Shown in pieces: positions 10,250-20,333 of a DNA stretch of 64,000 nt. Position numbers and translations under genes: made by a program. The notes under the pieces are model-generated. The model saw nothing but the letters and a program-made list of their open reading frames with translations, had not been told where the DNA came from and made no database searches. The DNA comes from Gemmobacter sp. 24YEA27 (GTDB taxonomy: Bacteria > Pseudomonadota > Alphaproteobacteria > Rhodobacterales > Rhodobacteraceae). The DNA lies in contig NZ_JASJPW010000001.1 in NCBI RefSeq assembly GCF_030052995.1, forward strand, positions 926,501 to 990,500. The letters are read 5' to 3'. Within the stretch, counting starts at the first letter, position 1, and each line of letters begins with the position of its first letter.

Positions 10250-10263
10250 TTGACGCAGATCAA
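10250..10263 (+). promoter_or_regulatory. FNR/FnrL box upstream of ccoN
   Basis: TTGAC-GCAG-ATCAA matches TTGAT-N4-ATCAA at nine of ten positions. Its centre is about 110 bases before the ccoN start, leaving room for a class II promoter and a leader. This fits the known FnrL control of cbb3 oxidase genes. Confidence 0.8.
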
Positions 10264-10366
10264 GGCGCGCGCCCCCCGTCTATAGCACAAGGCAAACAGT
10301 CCGGAGGTCTGTCAGGGGGGATCCAACCCCCTCAGACGCCGTGGATATAAGACGAGGGAACGCCTT

Positions 10367-11971
10367 ATGTGGGATTACGTCAAACTGATCGCGCTTGGCC
10401 TGATCGCGGTTCTCGCCGCGATCGCGGCCAATTTCGCGCGCGATCTGGCTTATCAGGTCAATGCGATCACGGTCATGCTGGCTGCCGCTATCACCTTTGT
10501 GGTGGTGCTGCGCGGCGTTGGTGAACCGAAGGTCATCAACAAAAACGAATATCTGGACGGTGTCGTCCGCGCCGGCGTGATCGCCACCGCCTTCTGGGGC
10601 GTTGTCGGCTTTCTGGTCGGCGTCGTTATCGCGAGCCAGCTGGCCTGGCCCTGGCTGAATTTCGAATTCCTGCAGGGGATCGGCAATTTCGGGCGTCTGC
10701 GCCCGCTCCATACCAGCGCCGTGATCTTTGCCTTTGGGGGCAATGCGCTGATCTGTACCGCGTTCTACGTGGTGCAACGCACCTGCGCCACGCGGCTCTG
10801 GGGCGGCAATCTGGCCTGGTTCGTGTTCTGGGGCTGGAACCTGATGATCATCCTGGCGGCGAGCTCCTATGTCCTCGGCGGCAGCCAGGCCAAGGAATAT
10901 GCCGAGCCCGCCTGGCATATCGACATCTGGATCACCATCGTCTGGGTCGCCTTCCTCGCGGTCTATGCCGGCACGGTGATGCAGCGCAAAGAGCCGCATA
11001 TCTATGTGGCGAACTGGTTCTACCTCGGCTTCATCATCACCATCGCCATGCTGCATATCGTCAATAACATGGCGGTGCCGGTCTCGATCTTCGGGTCGAC
11101 CTCGGTGCAGGTCACCGGCGGCGTGCAGGATGCGATGATCCAGTGGTGGTATGGCCATAACGCGGTGGGCTTCTTCCTGACCGCAGGCTTCCTTGGCATG
11201 ATGTATTATTTCGTGCCGAAACAGGCCGAACGCCCGGTCTACAGCTATAAGCTGTCGATCATCCACTTCTGGGCACTGATCTTCCTTTATATCTGGGCCG
11301 GCCCGCACCACCTGCATTATTCCGCGCTGCCGGAATGGGCCTCGACCCTTGGCATGGTGTTCTCGATCATCCTGTGGATGCCGTCCTGGGGTGGCATGAT
11401 CAACGGTCTGATGACGCTTTCGGGCGCCTGGGACAAGCTGCGCACCGACCCCGTTCTGCGGATGATGGTTGTGGCGCTTGGCTTTTACGGCATGGCCACC
11501 TTCGAGGGCCCGATGATGTCGATCAAATCGGTGAACTCGCTGTCGCATTACACCGACTGGACCATCGGTCACGTTCATTCCGGCGCGCTTGGCTGGAACG
11601 GGCTGATCACCTTCGGCGCGCTTTACTATCTGACGCCGAGGCTCTGGAACCGCGAGCGGCTTTACAGCCTGGCGCTGGTGTCCTGGCATTTCTGGCTGGC
11701 GACCATCGGCATCGTTCTCTACGCCTCGGCGCTTTGGGTCTCGGGGATCATGGAGGGCCTGATGTGGCGCGAAGTCGACGCCAATGGCTTCCTCGTCAAC
11801 GCTTTTGCCGACACCGTGGGCGCCAAATATCCGATGAACGTGGTGCGCACATTGGGAGGGCTTCTCTACATGGGGGGCGCGCTCATCATGTGCTGGAACC
11901 TCTGGATGACCGTCCGTGGTCAGGAAGCGAAAGCACCTGTCAATGCCAACAACGCCATTCCGGCGGCGTGA
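10367..11971 (+). CDS. ccoN: Cytochrome cbb3 oxidase subunit I (CcoN)
   Basis: 534 residues with about 12 membrane helices. It reduces oxygen to water at a haem b3-CuB centre and pumps protons. Visible motifs include the low-spin haem histidine in [17 protein letters not shown], the CuB/active-site region [17 protein letters not shown] (His-Asn), the [11 protein letters not shown] histidine pair, and the [20 protein letters not shown] histidines near the C-terminus. It heads the ccoNOQP operon behind an FNR box. A further membrane segment precedes the conserved core at the N-terminus. Confidence 0.97.
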   Translation: MWDYVKLIALGLIAVLAAIAANFARDLAYQVNAITVMLAAAITFVVVLRGVGEPKVINKNEYLDGVVRAGVIATAFWGVVGFLVGVVIASQLAWPWLNFEFLQGIGNFGRLRPLHTSAVIFAFGGNALICTAFYVVQRTCATRLWGGNLAWFVFWGWNLMIILAASSYVLGGSQAKEYAEPAWHIDIWITIVWVAFLAVYAGTVMQRKEPHIYVANWFYLGFIITIAMLHIVNNMAVPVSIFGSTSVQVTGGVQDAMIQWWYGHNAVGFFLTAGFLGMMYYFVPKQAERPVYSYKLSIIHFWALIFLYIWAGPHHLHYSALPEWASTLGMVFSIILWMPSWGGMINGLMTLSGAWDKLRTDPVLRMMVVALGFYGMATFEGPMMSIKSVNSLSHYTDWTIGHVHSGALGWNGLITFGALYYLTPRLWNRERLYSLALVSWHFWLATIGIVLYASALWVSGIMEGLMWREVDANGFLVNAFADTVGAKYPMNVVRTLGGLLYMGGALIMCWNLWMTVRGQEAKAPVNANNAIPAA

Positions 11972-11982
11972 GCGAGGGTTAA

Positions 11983-12726
11983 ATGTCCATACTCGACAAA
12001 CATAAAAAGATCGAAACCCACGCGACGCTGTTGATGGTGCTGGCCTTTATCGTGGTCGCGATCGGCGGTCTCGTGCAGATCGTGCCGCTTTTCTATCTCG
12101 AGAACACCATCGAGAAGGTGGAAGGGGTTCGCCCCTATACCCCGCTCGAACTCGCGGGCGCGCAGGTCTATAAGAACGAGGGCTGCTACAACTGCCACAC
12201 TCAGATGATCCGCCCGATGCGGGACGAGGTGACGCGCTATGGCCATTACAGCCTTGCCGTCGAATCGATGTATGACAAGCCGCATCAATGGGGATCGAAA
12301 CGCACCGGGCCGGATCTGGCCCGGGTGGGCGGGCGCTATTCGGATGAATGGCATGTGGATCACTTTACCGATGCCAAACAGGTGGTGCCGGAAAGCCTGA
12401 TGCCGCCCTATGGCTTCCTGAAGAACAAGGTGATCGACGGCAGATATATCGCCGATTCCCTGAAGGCGAGCCGCATCGTCGGCATTCCTTACACCACTGA
12501 GATGATCGAAAACGCGCAGGCCGATTTCCTGGCCCAGGCCAATCCGGATGCCGACAGTTCCGGCCTGGAGGCACGTTACGGCGAGGCCGCTTTCGGCCGC
12601 GCGGTCAATGTCCGGAACTTTGACGGCTCGCCGAAGATCACCGAGATGGATGCGCTGATCGCCTATATGCAGGTCCTGGGGACGATGGTCGATTTCTCGA
12701 CCTTCACCCCGGATCCGACACGCTGA
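11983..12726 (+). CDS. ccoO: Cytochrome cbb3 oxidase subunit II (CcoO)
   Basis: 247 residues: one N-terminal membrane anchor (about residues 14-35) and a periplasmic mono-haem c domain with CYNCH at 68-72. Conserved [18 protein letters not shown] follows, and a MPPYGFL segment supplies the likely distal Met ligand. It passes electrons from CcoP to CcoN. The start lies 11 bases after the ccoN stop and the ccoQ start follows 12 bases after its stop. Confidence 0.97.
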   Translation: MSILDKHKKIETHATLLMVLAFIVVAIGGLVQIVPLFYLENTIEKVEGVRPYTPLELAGAQVYKNEGCYNCHTQMIRPMRDEVTRYGHYSLAVESMYDKPHQWGSKRTGPDLARVGGRYSDEWHVDHFTDAKQVVPESLMPPYGFLKNKVIDGRYIADSLKASRIVGIPYTTEMIENAQADFLAQANPDADSSGLEARYGEAAFGRAVNVRNFDGSPKITEMDALIAYMQVLGTMVDFSTFTPDPTR

Positions 12727-12738
12727 GGGGGGTAAAGG

Positions 12739-12960
12739 ATGGAACTCTATTCATTCCTGCGCGCCACCGCCGACAGCTGGGGCCTTCTGCTTATGTTCCT
12801 GATGTTTGTCGGCATCGCGTTCTGGGCCTTCCGCCCGGGCAGCCGGAAGACCCATGACGAGATTGCCAGCTCGATTTTCCGCAATGAGGACCGCCCCCGG
12901 ATTGAAAATTCCGCGGCGGGCCCCGCGGAGCCCCGCAACAGCCAGCAGACGGAGGCGTGA
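12739..12960 (+). CDS. ccoQ: Cytochrome cbb3 oxidase subunit IV (CcoQ/FixQ)
   Basis: 73 residues with a single helix at about residues 12-32 and a soluble polar tail. The MFVGIAFWAFRPGSRKTHDEIA segment is typical of CcoQ. The subunit has no haem and is thought to stabilise the complex. Its position between ccoO and ccoP is conserved; the ccoP start is only three bases on. Confidence 0.93.
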   Translation: MELYSFLRATADSWGLLLMFLMFVGIAFWAFRPGSRKTHDEIASSIFRNEDRPRIENSAAGPAEPRNSQQTEA

Positions 12961-12963
12961 TTC

Positions 12964-13842
12964 ATGTGCGCCAAAAAGATTACCAAAGTCGAACGTGACG
13001 TTCCGACCACCGGCCATGACTGGGATGGCATCCAGGAGCTGGACAATCCGATGCCGCGCTGGTGGGTCTGGGTGTTCTATGCCTGTATCGTCTGGGGCAT
13101 CGGTTATACCATCGCCTATCCGGCCTGGCCTTTGCTGACCCGTGCGACGCAGGGTGTGATCGGCAATAACGAACGCGCCAATGTCGCGGCAGAGATCGCC
13201 GACTGGAATGCGAGGAATGCCGGCAACCGTGAAAAGCTGGTGGCGACCGATCTGAACGCGATCGGCGATGATCCTCAGCTTGCGGCTTTTGCCGAAAATG
13301 CAGGGGCTGCGGTGTTTCGCACCAACTGCGTTCAGTGTCATGGTGCAGGTGCGGCCGGGATTCAGAGCCTCGGCTATCCGAACCTTCTGGATGATGACTG
13401 GCTCTGGGGCGGCTCGATGGAGGCGATCCATCAGACCGTCAGCCACGGGATCCGCAATACGACCGATCCGGATGCGCGCTACAGCCAGATGCCTGCTTTC
13501 GGAAAGGATCAGCTGCTGGAGAAACCGCAGATCGCCGAAGTGGTGGAATATGTGCTGCAGCTTTCGGGCCAGGAGCATGACGCCGTGCTGGCCCTGGCGG
13601 GGGCGACGGTCTTTGCCGATAACTGTTCCTCCTGCCATGCCGGGACCGGCAAGGGCGACCGCGAACAGGGCGCGCCCGATCTGACAGATGCGGTCTGGCT
13701 CTATGGCGGCTCGCGCGAGGCGATCACCTATAGCGTCAACAATGCGCGGTTCGGGGTGATGCCCGACTGGGCGGGGCGGCTGTCCGAGGCCGATATCCGC
13801 GCGGTCAGCTGGTATGTTCACAGTCTTGGCGGTGGCGAGTGA
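12964..13842 (+). CDS. ccoP: Cytochrome cbb3 oxidase di-haem subunit III (CcoP)
   Basis: 292 residues. An N-terminal soluble stretch with [14 protein letters not shown] precedes one membrane helix (about 34-55). Two c-type haem domains carry CVQCH (122-126) and CSSCH (221-225). CcoP accepts electrons from periplasmic cytochromes such as the CycM-type protein in this window and hands them to CcoO. The operon ends just after it at a strong terminator. Confidence 0.97.
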   Translation: MCAKKITKVERDVPTTGHDWDGIQELDNPMPRWWVWVFYACIVWGIGYTIAYPAWPLLTRATQGVIGNNERANVAAEIADWNARNAGNREKLVATDLNAIGDDPQLAAFAENAGAAVFRTNCVQCHGAGAAGIQSLGYPNLLDDDWLWGGSMEAIHQTVSHGIRNTTDPDARYSQMPAFGKDQLLEKPQIAEVVEYVLQLSGQEHDAVLALAGATVFADNCSSCHAGTGKGDREQGAPDLTDAVWLYGGSREAITYSVNNARFGVMPDWAGRLSEADIRAVSWYVHSLGGGE

Positions 13843-13850
13843 TACATGAG

Positions 13851-13870
13851 ACGGGCCCTTCGGGGCCCGT
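13851..13870 (+). terminator. Rho-independent terminator of ccoNOQP
   Basis: An 8-bp GC stem ACGGGCCC / GGGCCCGT closed by a stable TTCG tetraloop and followed by TTTT. It begins nine bases after the ccoP stop. Confidence 0.92.
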
Positions 13871-14523
13871 TTTCATATCCGGGGGCGCAGAAGCCGCCAG
13901 GCCCGCCGGCTGCGAGGGCGGGGGGCGGTTTTTGATTCTCCGACAGCCGCGGGCGAGTGCGCGCGGCCCACGCAACCTGAGGGGGCGGGCTGGCAAATAG
14001 TGGCCGCGCCATGGCAGTAGCGGCAGGATCGGGGAGGGGGGCGCATCCGATTAACAAATTAACATTTCATATAAAAAATCATGATCCCTGACGCGATCTC
14101 CCGGGGGTTTCGTCCTGAAAGCACCGCGAACCTGCCCGATTTGAGCCCAAAACAATGGACATGGTCTGACCATGTTCAGTCACGAGTCAGGGCAGGCAAA
14201 TGTCAGGCCAGGTTTTGCAGTTTGAGGAAGAAGGCGGTCACCGGTTTGTTGTGGCGGTCAGAGCACGGCGTTTGGGGCAGACGGATCTCTTCGCGCGCCT
14301 GTCCAGTCCCCAGCCGGCTGAGTTCAGGTCGCGGCGGGCCGGTCGTGGTGCGGTCAGGACTGGCGGGAGCGGCCAGGATCCCGGACAGGACATGGCATGT
14401 GAGACCGCCTCCAAAGACCAGGCCGGAGCCTTGTAGCAACCGGCAGGACGAGCCCTGGCGTGCAGGGACTGGTCCGTTTTGATGTCTGTAAGCGGCCTGT
14501 CCGCAGCAAATTGAGAGGCCTTC
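13871..14523. promoter_or_regulatory. Long upstream region of the dynamin-like operon
   Basis: About 650 bases without a convincing gene. An AT-rich patch at 14049-14080 contains two direct ATTAACA repeats (14050-14056, 14058-14064) followed by CATATAAA, a plausible promoter core in otherwise GC-rich DNA. At 14159-14175 there is a perfect inverted repeat ACATGGT-CTG-ACCATGT, a candidate operator. The short open frames in this interval have no recognisable protein similarity. Confidence 0.45.
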
Positions 14524-16557
14524 ATGACGAAGGGTAACATCAGGCTGAAGCATCGCGAGGGGTTCGGGGAACTGAACCGCTATTGGTCGCGCCTGGCGGA
14601 TCTTGAGAAGGCGGTCGAGGATTTCTACGATTACTCGCTGGCCTTTGTCGAAGAGCCGATTGACCGGGTGCTGGACAAGATCCGGTCTTTTGAGCCGTCG
14701 GTCTCGGTGATCGGCCAGATCAAGGCCGGGAAAAGCACGCTGGTCAATGCGCTGGTGGGCGAGACCGATCTCTTGCCCTCAGATGTGAACCCCTGGACTT
14801 CGGTGATCACCGCGCTGCATCTGAACAGCCGGCACCGGCCGATGAATACCCGCGCGCTGTTTCGCTTTTTCGACCAGCATGAATGGGACCGGCTGGTCGC
14901 AACCGGGGGCCGGCTTGGCGAGATGGCCACCCGCGCCGGGTTCGAGCAGGAGGCCGATGAGGTGCGCGCGCAGGTCACGCAGATGCGCCAGAGCACCGAG
15001 GCGCGGCTGGGGGCGGATTTCGCCAGTATCATCGGGTCGAACCATTCTTTCCCGTACCTCGATAAGGAAACGATCAACCGCTACATCTGCTACGGTGACC
15101 CGTCCGACCTGAAGGACGCATCGGGCGACGGCGTCTATGCCGATATCACCAGGACCGCCGATCTTTATATTGACGCCGAAGGGCTGCCGTCGGGCCTGTG
15201 TATCCGCGACACGCCCGGCGTGAATGACACATTCATGATGCGCGAGCAGATCACACTCAACGCGATCCAGGACAGCCGGATCTGCGTCGTTGTGCTGTCG
15301 GCACATCAGGCGCTTTCCACCATGGATGTGGCGATCCTGCGCATCATCTGTGCCGTCGAGGCGCGCGAAGTGGTGATTTTCGTCAACCGGATCGACGAGC
15401 TGGCCGATCCGAAGGCCGAAGAGGAAAAGATCCGCGCCTCTATCCGCCGCACATTGGCGCGGCTGGGGCTGGATCAGGATATCCCGATCCTGTTCGGCTC
15501 GGGCTATTGGGCGAATTTCGCGCTCTCGGGCAAGGGCGCGCTGATGCCGCGCAGCCTTGCCTCGCTGCAACAGCTGCATCCCGATCTGGATATCACCGAC
15601 CATGAGGCGCTGCGCGAGGCGGCGTTCGAGGCCTCGGGCGTGCCCGCATTGCACCGGCTGATTGCCGAACGTGTGATCGATGGCCCTGGGGCGGCTTTCC
15701 TGAAAGACATCGAAGCCGAGATCAAACTCATCATCGAGATGAGCGAAGCGGTGGATTCGGCGGCGCGGTTGCGCGATGCCGGGATGGCGGTTCTGACCAT
15801 CAGCCAGGAAGAGCTGATGCTGAAGGTGGCAGATTCGCTGCAAAAGGTGATGACCACATTTGACGCGGCAGCCGTTGATCTGCGCAGCGCGTTGCACGAA
15901 CGCCTGACCCGCGCCCGCGAAACCTTTGTCGATTCCGCGGTCGAGGCGCTGCAATCGCATATCCAGGCCTTTGGCGAGACCGGCTCCTGGGATCACGACC
16001 CGACCGGCCTGCGGATGATGATGCGCACGGCCTATCTTTCGTCCTGTGCCAGACTTCGCCGCGAGGGCGAGATCAGCTTTGAATCGGTGCTTGATGCAGT
16101 GCAGGACGTGCTGCAAAACGAGCTTGGCGTCTATCGCAATGCCGCCAGCATCGATTTTCCGGAACAGCAGCAACATAGCGCGCCGACCGTGCTGGCCCGC
16201 ACGCTGTCCTTCGATCTTCAGGGCACCTGGTGGCATCGGATCTGGGATACCGGCGCGACCGGCAGGCTGGCAGGGCGCTTCCTGCGTTTTGGCCAGGCGA
16301 AGAAGGTCGAAAAGAAATACCGTGCGCTGATTATCGAGGAGACCCAGCCGCTGATCGACAATCTGCTGACGGATTTCTTTGATCCGGCGGTCGCAGCCAC
16401 GCGTGAAATCGTCACCGGATTTGCGCTGGATCAGAGCCGGTTCTGCGAGGCGCTGCTGGAGCGGCTGCATGAAAAGGGGCCGGACGAGAACAAGGCCGGG
16501 CAGTCGGATGAGACCAGTCTCGCCCGTCTGGCCGAGATGCGGAGGTTGTCGGCGTGA
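14524..16557 (+). CDS. Dynamin-like large GTPase 1
   Basis: 677 residues. The G domain has P-loop GQIKAGKS (64-71), a switch I Thr in SDVNPWTSVIT, DTPG (229-232) and NRID (288-291). An N-terminal helical segment precedes it, and long helical regions follow (about 370-560), the usual neck/trunk of bacterial dynamin-like proteins. A Trp-rich patch TWWHRIW at 568-574 could insert into membrane. Such proteins bind and reshape membranes on GTP hydrolysis. The start is supported by AGAGG at 14513-14517. It shares the PSDVNPWTSV and DTPGVND signatures with GTPase 3 and overlaps GTPase 2 by four bases. Actual role unknown. Confidence 0.85.
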   Translation: MTKGNIRLKHREGFGELNRYWSRLADLEKAVEDFYDYSLAFVEEPIDRVLDKIRSFEPSVSVIGQIKAGKSTLVNALVGETDLLPSDVNPWTSVITALHLNSRHRPMNTRALFRFFDQHEWDRLVATGGRLGEMATRAGFEQEADEVRAQVTQMRQSTEARLGADFASIIGSNHSFPYLDKETINRYICYGDPSDLKDASGDGVYADITRTADLYIDAEGLPSGLCIRDTPGVNDTFMMREQITLNAIQDSRICVVVLSAHQALSTMDVAILRIICAVEAREVVIFVNRIDELADPKAEEEKIRASIRRTLARLGLDQDIPILFGSGYWANFALSGKGALMPRSLASLQQLHPDLDITDHEALREAAFEASGVPALHRLIAERVIDGPGAAFLKDIEAEIKLIIEMSEAVDSAARLRDAGMAVLTISQEELMLKVADSLQKVMTTFDAAAVDLRSALHERLTRARETFVDSAVEALQSHIQAFGETGSWDHDPTGLRMMMRTAYLSSCARLRREGEISFESVLDAVQDVLQNELGVYRNAASIDFPEQQQHSAPTVLARTLSFDLQGTWWHRIWDTGATGRLAGRFLRFGQAKKVEKKYRALIIEETQPLIDNLLTDFFDPAVAATREIVTGFALDQSRFCEALLERLHEKGPDENKAGQSDETSLARLAEMRRLSA

Positions 16558-17765
16558 GGAGCTTCTGGAACCGCAGGAAACCGGCCGATCCGGTGGCTGA
16601 ACGCCCTGGTGCTCCGGTGCAGCGCAAGCCGCGCATCCTGATCGCGGGCGAATTCAGCGCCGGCAAGACCCAGCTGATCAATGGGCTGGTCGGCGGGCTG
16701 ATCGGCGGCCCGGTGCTGCCGTCGAATGTCACCGCGACCGCGCTGCCGCCGGTCTGGCTGGTGCGCGGCGAACCGGCGCTGATCCGTGTTGGCCTTTCCG
16801 GCCGGGGCGAGCCGCTGGCCGATCTGAACACTGTCGATCTGGAAAAGACCCAATATTGCTTGATGGCGCATCCGGCACCCGTCCTGACCGGGATGGATAT
16901 TATCGACACGCCCGGCAATTCCGATCCGAACATGGCGGCCGAGACCTGGCAGCGCATGCTTGAATTTGCCGATGCAGTGGTCTGGTGCACCAATGCAACC
17001 CAGGCCTGGCGGCAAAGCGAAAAGGCGGTCTGGCAGGCGATGCCGGCGCGGCTGCGGCAGAATGCGACCATGGTGGTGACCCATGCCGATCTGCTGGGCA
17101 GCCCGGCCATGGCAGACCGCGTGTTGCAGCGCGTCCAGCGCGAGGCCGGCGCGTTTTTCGAGAGCTTCCTCATGGCGTCTCTCTTGCAGCGCGAAGATCT
17201 TGACCGCATCGCGGCCCGTCTGCGTATGGTCAGCGGCAGTGTGCGGCAGGATGGGGCGCCCAATACGCTGATCGGCCAGTTCGCGGCCTCGGTGCCGGTG
17301 CGCGTCACGACGCCTGAGCCGGCGACCGCATCCGTTGCGACCGGGGCTGCGGCCCCGCAGCCCGCTCCTGCCCTGAAAGCGCAGAATGAGGCCGGGGAGA
17401 CCCCCGATCTTTCCACATCACCGCGCGCTGCGGTCGGGGCCAATGTCCTGCAGCTCGTGCGCAACCGCCGCCCGGAGGAGGCCGCGCCCGAAACCGCGCC
17501 CGAAACCCCGCCTCCGGCACGCGCGGCTCTGGTCCGTGCCGCGCTGGCCGGGGCAGAGAGCGGGCATGCGCGCAGCCTCTGGAACGAAATGAGCCAGAGC
17601 GTTGACCACAGCGATCCGGAATCGCTGCTCGCCGCTGTGGATCATTTTATCGCCCGGCTGGATGCGCAGCCCGCCCAGGCCGGCGCTGTGAATAGTAACT
17701 CTGTGAATAGTGGCTCTGCCAGTGGTGCCGGACGTGCCGGTTTCTCTGCGGATTTTTGTGAGTGA
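16554..17765 (+). CDS. Small dynamin-related GTPase 2
   Basis: 403 residues, starting at GTG in a GTGA overlap with the previous stop and preceded by GGAGG (16540-16544). The G domain is near the N-terminus: P-loop GEFSAGKT (32-39), DTPG (118-121) and, where NKxD is expected, THAD (176-179). Beyond about residue 230 the chain is low-complexity, rich in Ala, Pro and Glu, with no obvious trunk. It could be a regulatory partner of the three larger GTPases, as heteromeric bacterial dynamins often come from adjacent genes. The N-terminus MRSFWNRRKP is basic and aromatic and may touch membrane. Confidence 0.75.
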   Translation: MRSFWNRRKPADPVAERPGAPVQRKPRILIAGEFSAGKTQLINGLVGGLIGGPVLPSNVTATALPPVWLVRGEPALIRVGLSGRGEPLADLNTVDLEKTQYCLMAHPAPVLTGMDIIDTPGNSDPNMAAETWQRMLEFADAVVWCTNATQAWRQSEKAVWQAMPARLRQNATMVVTHADLLGSPAMADRVLQRVQREAGAFFESFLMASLLQREDLDRIAARLRMVSGSVRQDGAPNTLIGQFAASVPVRVTTPEPATASVATGAAAPQPAPALKAQNEAGETPDLSTSPRAAVGANVLQLVRNRRPEEAAPETAPETPPPARAALVRAALAGAESGHARSLWNEMSQSVDHSDPESLLAAVDHFIARLDAQPAQAGAVNSNSVNSGSASGAGRAGFSADFCE

Positions 17766-17774
17766 GGAGCTGAC

Positions 17775-19897
17775 ATGCAAATTGCACCTGACCAGCGCCA
17801 GGAACTGAATTTTCTTCGGGATTCCCTTGACGGGATCGACAAGGTCATCAGCCGTGACATGCGTCCGGGCTTTCGCGCGCTGCGCGAGCGGCTGGACAAC
17901 TGGGCCGCAAAAGTCGCGGTGATCGGTCAGGTCAAGGCCGGCAAATCGACCTTTCTGAACGCTTTCCTTTACAGCCATGATTTCCTGCCCTCGGATGTGA
18001 ACCCCTGGACTTCGGTCGTCACCAATATAAGGGTGAACCTGCCCGGTGACCCGGTGATGGGGGCCAAATTCGAATTCTTCGGCAATGCTGACTGGAACGA
18101 GATCGTCAATGGCGACAGCCGCATCCGCAAGCTGACCGAACAGTTGCTGCCGGGCTTTGACACCCAGCTTTTGCGCGAACAAAGCGACCAGATGCGCCGC
18201 CGCGCCGAGGAACGGCTTGGCAAGCGCTATGCCGATCTCCTGGGGACGGCGCATGATTACGACTACGTTTCCTCCGATCTGCTGCGCAGCTATGTCTGCG
18301 CCGGGGCCGAAGATGAGACCGATCCGACGGCGGCAGGGCGTTATGCGATGCTGACCAAAGTCGCGAATGTCTATATGCGGCTGCCGGAATTCCAGGTGCC
18401 GACCATCATCACCGATACGCCCGGCGTGAATGACCCCTTCCTTGTGCGCGATGAATTCACCTGTCGCAGCCTCGACAAGTCGGATGTTTTTGTCATCGTC
18501 CTGTCGGCGCATCAGCCGCTGACCGATGTCGATATCGCGCTGATCCGGATCCTCGCGAAACAGGATAACAAGGATGTCCTGGTCTTCGTGAACCGGATCG
18601 ACGAGCTGGACGATTACGACACCGATGTGCCGCGCGTGATCGAAGATGTCTCGCGGCGTCTGTGCGGTGCGATCCCGGATATTGATTTCACCATCGTGGC
18701 CGGTTCGGCCTGGATGGCGGATCTGACGCTCCAGGACGGGATGAGGCCGAGGCCGATCGCGCCGCTCTCGATGACACCCGCCTCGCGCGCTATATCCATT
18801 CGCGCTACGGCTATCTGCCCGATGACCGCTGCGAGCGCCTGATGCTCGCCTCTGGCATGCGCGACGTGAAAGTGGCGCTGTCACAGCTGATCGATTCAGG
18901 TGTCGGCCGGTCGCAAATGGCGCAGATCAAGGCCGATATCCGGGCCGAGCTGAATGGCGCGCTGTTTGTGGCGCGGCGCGAACGGGCCTCGCTGCAAACC
19001 CAGGCCGGCAGCGTCAACAGTGAGGTCGCCACGATGGCGATCGAGGATCTTCAGCTGGAGATCGACGCCATCCGCAAGGTGCAGACCGAGCTGGAAGGCC
19101 ATGTCGAGAATGCCGAGGTGCAGATCGAGAAAGTGCTGACCAGGTCCTGGTCCAGGCTGGAAACCCGGCTGATTGGTATGATCGAGAGCTTTATTGAAGA
19201 TCAGAAGCCGGAATTCGAGGCGCGGATCATGGCCGGAAAGCTGCGTGGCGAGACGGCGCGGGCGATGGAAATCGACCTCTCGCCTTTGCAAAAAGTCATG
19301 GAGCGCGAGCTTACTTCTGCCTGGAGGAACTCGCGCGCGGGCACCGATGTGGTTCTTTCGAACGGGCTGTCATCGTGCCAGCAAACCATCAAAGACCGCT
19401 TCCAGGAACGGGCCGAGGGGATCGACCTTTCCGATCTGCCCTATGATGAATTCGTCTCGACGCTGACGCTGGCGAAACGGTCGCTCAGGGTGAATTTCAT
19501 CTCGAATCGCAGCTGGGCTTTCTGGCGCCGGCCCGGGATCAATGTCGAAAAGAGCCTTGCCGCGCTGAAGATGATCGCGGCAGAAGAGCTGCGCCCGCCG
19601 ATGGAAAAACTTCTGGCCGCCTTCAATGAGGCCCAGGTGGAACGCGCCGATGCCGGCATCGACCGGCTCCGCGTGATGCTCCGGATGTTCGAGCTCTCGC
19701 TGAATGAGCGGGTGCACCGGCTGAAGAAAGACATGGTGGAATTCGAAATGGTCGTGAATGACCCCGATTTCCGCCGCCGCATCGTCCACCGGCTGCAAAG
19801 CCAGATGGAGGTGCTGGAGCGCCGGCTGATCAACCTTTCAGCCGTGGAAAGTGCGCTGGCGCAGGCGGATGTGACGCGGGCCGCCGCTGCGGCCTGA
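17775..19897 (+). pseudogene. Dynamin-like large GTPase 3, frameshifted
   Basis: Two frames (17775-18842 and 18842-19897) form one protein of about 707 residues once a single G is restored at 18738-18740; GGG to GGGG gives LQDGDEAEADRAALDDTRLARYI. The G domain has GQVKAGKS (51-58), PSDVNPWTSVVT, DTPG (214-217) and NRID (273-276). The second part is mostly helical, with a likely coiled coil (EDLQLEIDAIRKVQTELEG). A RSWAFWRR patch is encoded at about 19508-19531, in the same relative place as the Trp patches of GTPases 1 and 4. Whether the break is real needs resequencing; the rest shows no decay. Confidence 0.82.
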
Positions 19898-20333
19898 CAG
19901 ACGGGCAGCCCTGACCGGGGGCGGACGGCCTGGTACGCCAGGCTGGTTGGCCGGGGAGCCGGATATGGCGGGAACGGGTTCTCAGACCGTCGGTTCCCGC
20001 CATTCTCCGTTGTGAATTCCGTCGCTTTTCGTGGCTTTTTAACGCGGCGGAAAGGCGATCCCGGAACAAAGAAAATCCTCCGGAGATCCACAAATTCTTC
20101 ACAAAGCCGGGACAGTTTCATCTTGTACGAGGAGGAGGTCATCTGGCCGGCTTCTCCGGATGTGTGATGGTTCTCGTGTCGGAGCGGTTTTTGCTCTTTC
20201 TGGTCCTTTGTCCTCAGCCGGCGGCCCGCCTGTTTCCTGATCCCCTGGGAATTTCAGGCAGATTGTGCCCCCTTGGGGACGCAGCTGTCCTTGCGATGCT
20301 GCGATCTGTGCGCCGGCACAGGGGAAGGGGAAC
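19898..20333 (+). promoter_or_regulatory. Intergenic region before GTPase 4 with a 10-bp hairpin
   Basis: 436 bases without a convincing gene. It contains a perfect 10-bp stem TGGCGGGAAC (19966-19975) / GTTCCCGCCA (19993-20002) with a 17-base loop and no T run, perhaps an attenuator or RNA-stability element. The gap suggests that the fourth GTPase can be expressed separately from the first three. Confidence 0.45.

Noticed and set aside
14779..16470. A 563-codon minus-strand open frame opposite GTPase 1
   Set aside because: No recognisable motif, and its composition mirrors the complementary coding strand; the plus frame has complete GTPase motifs.
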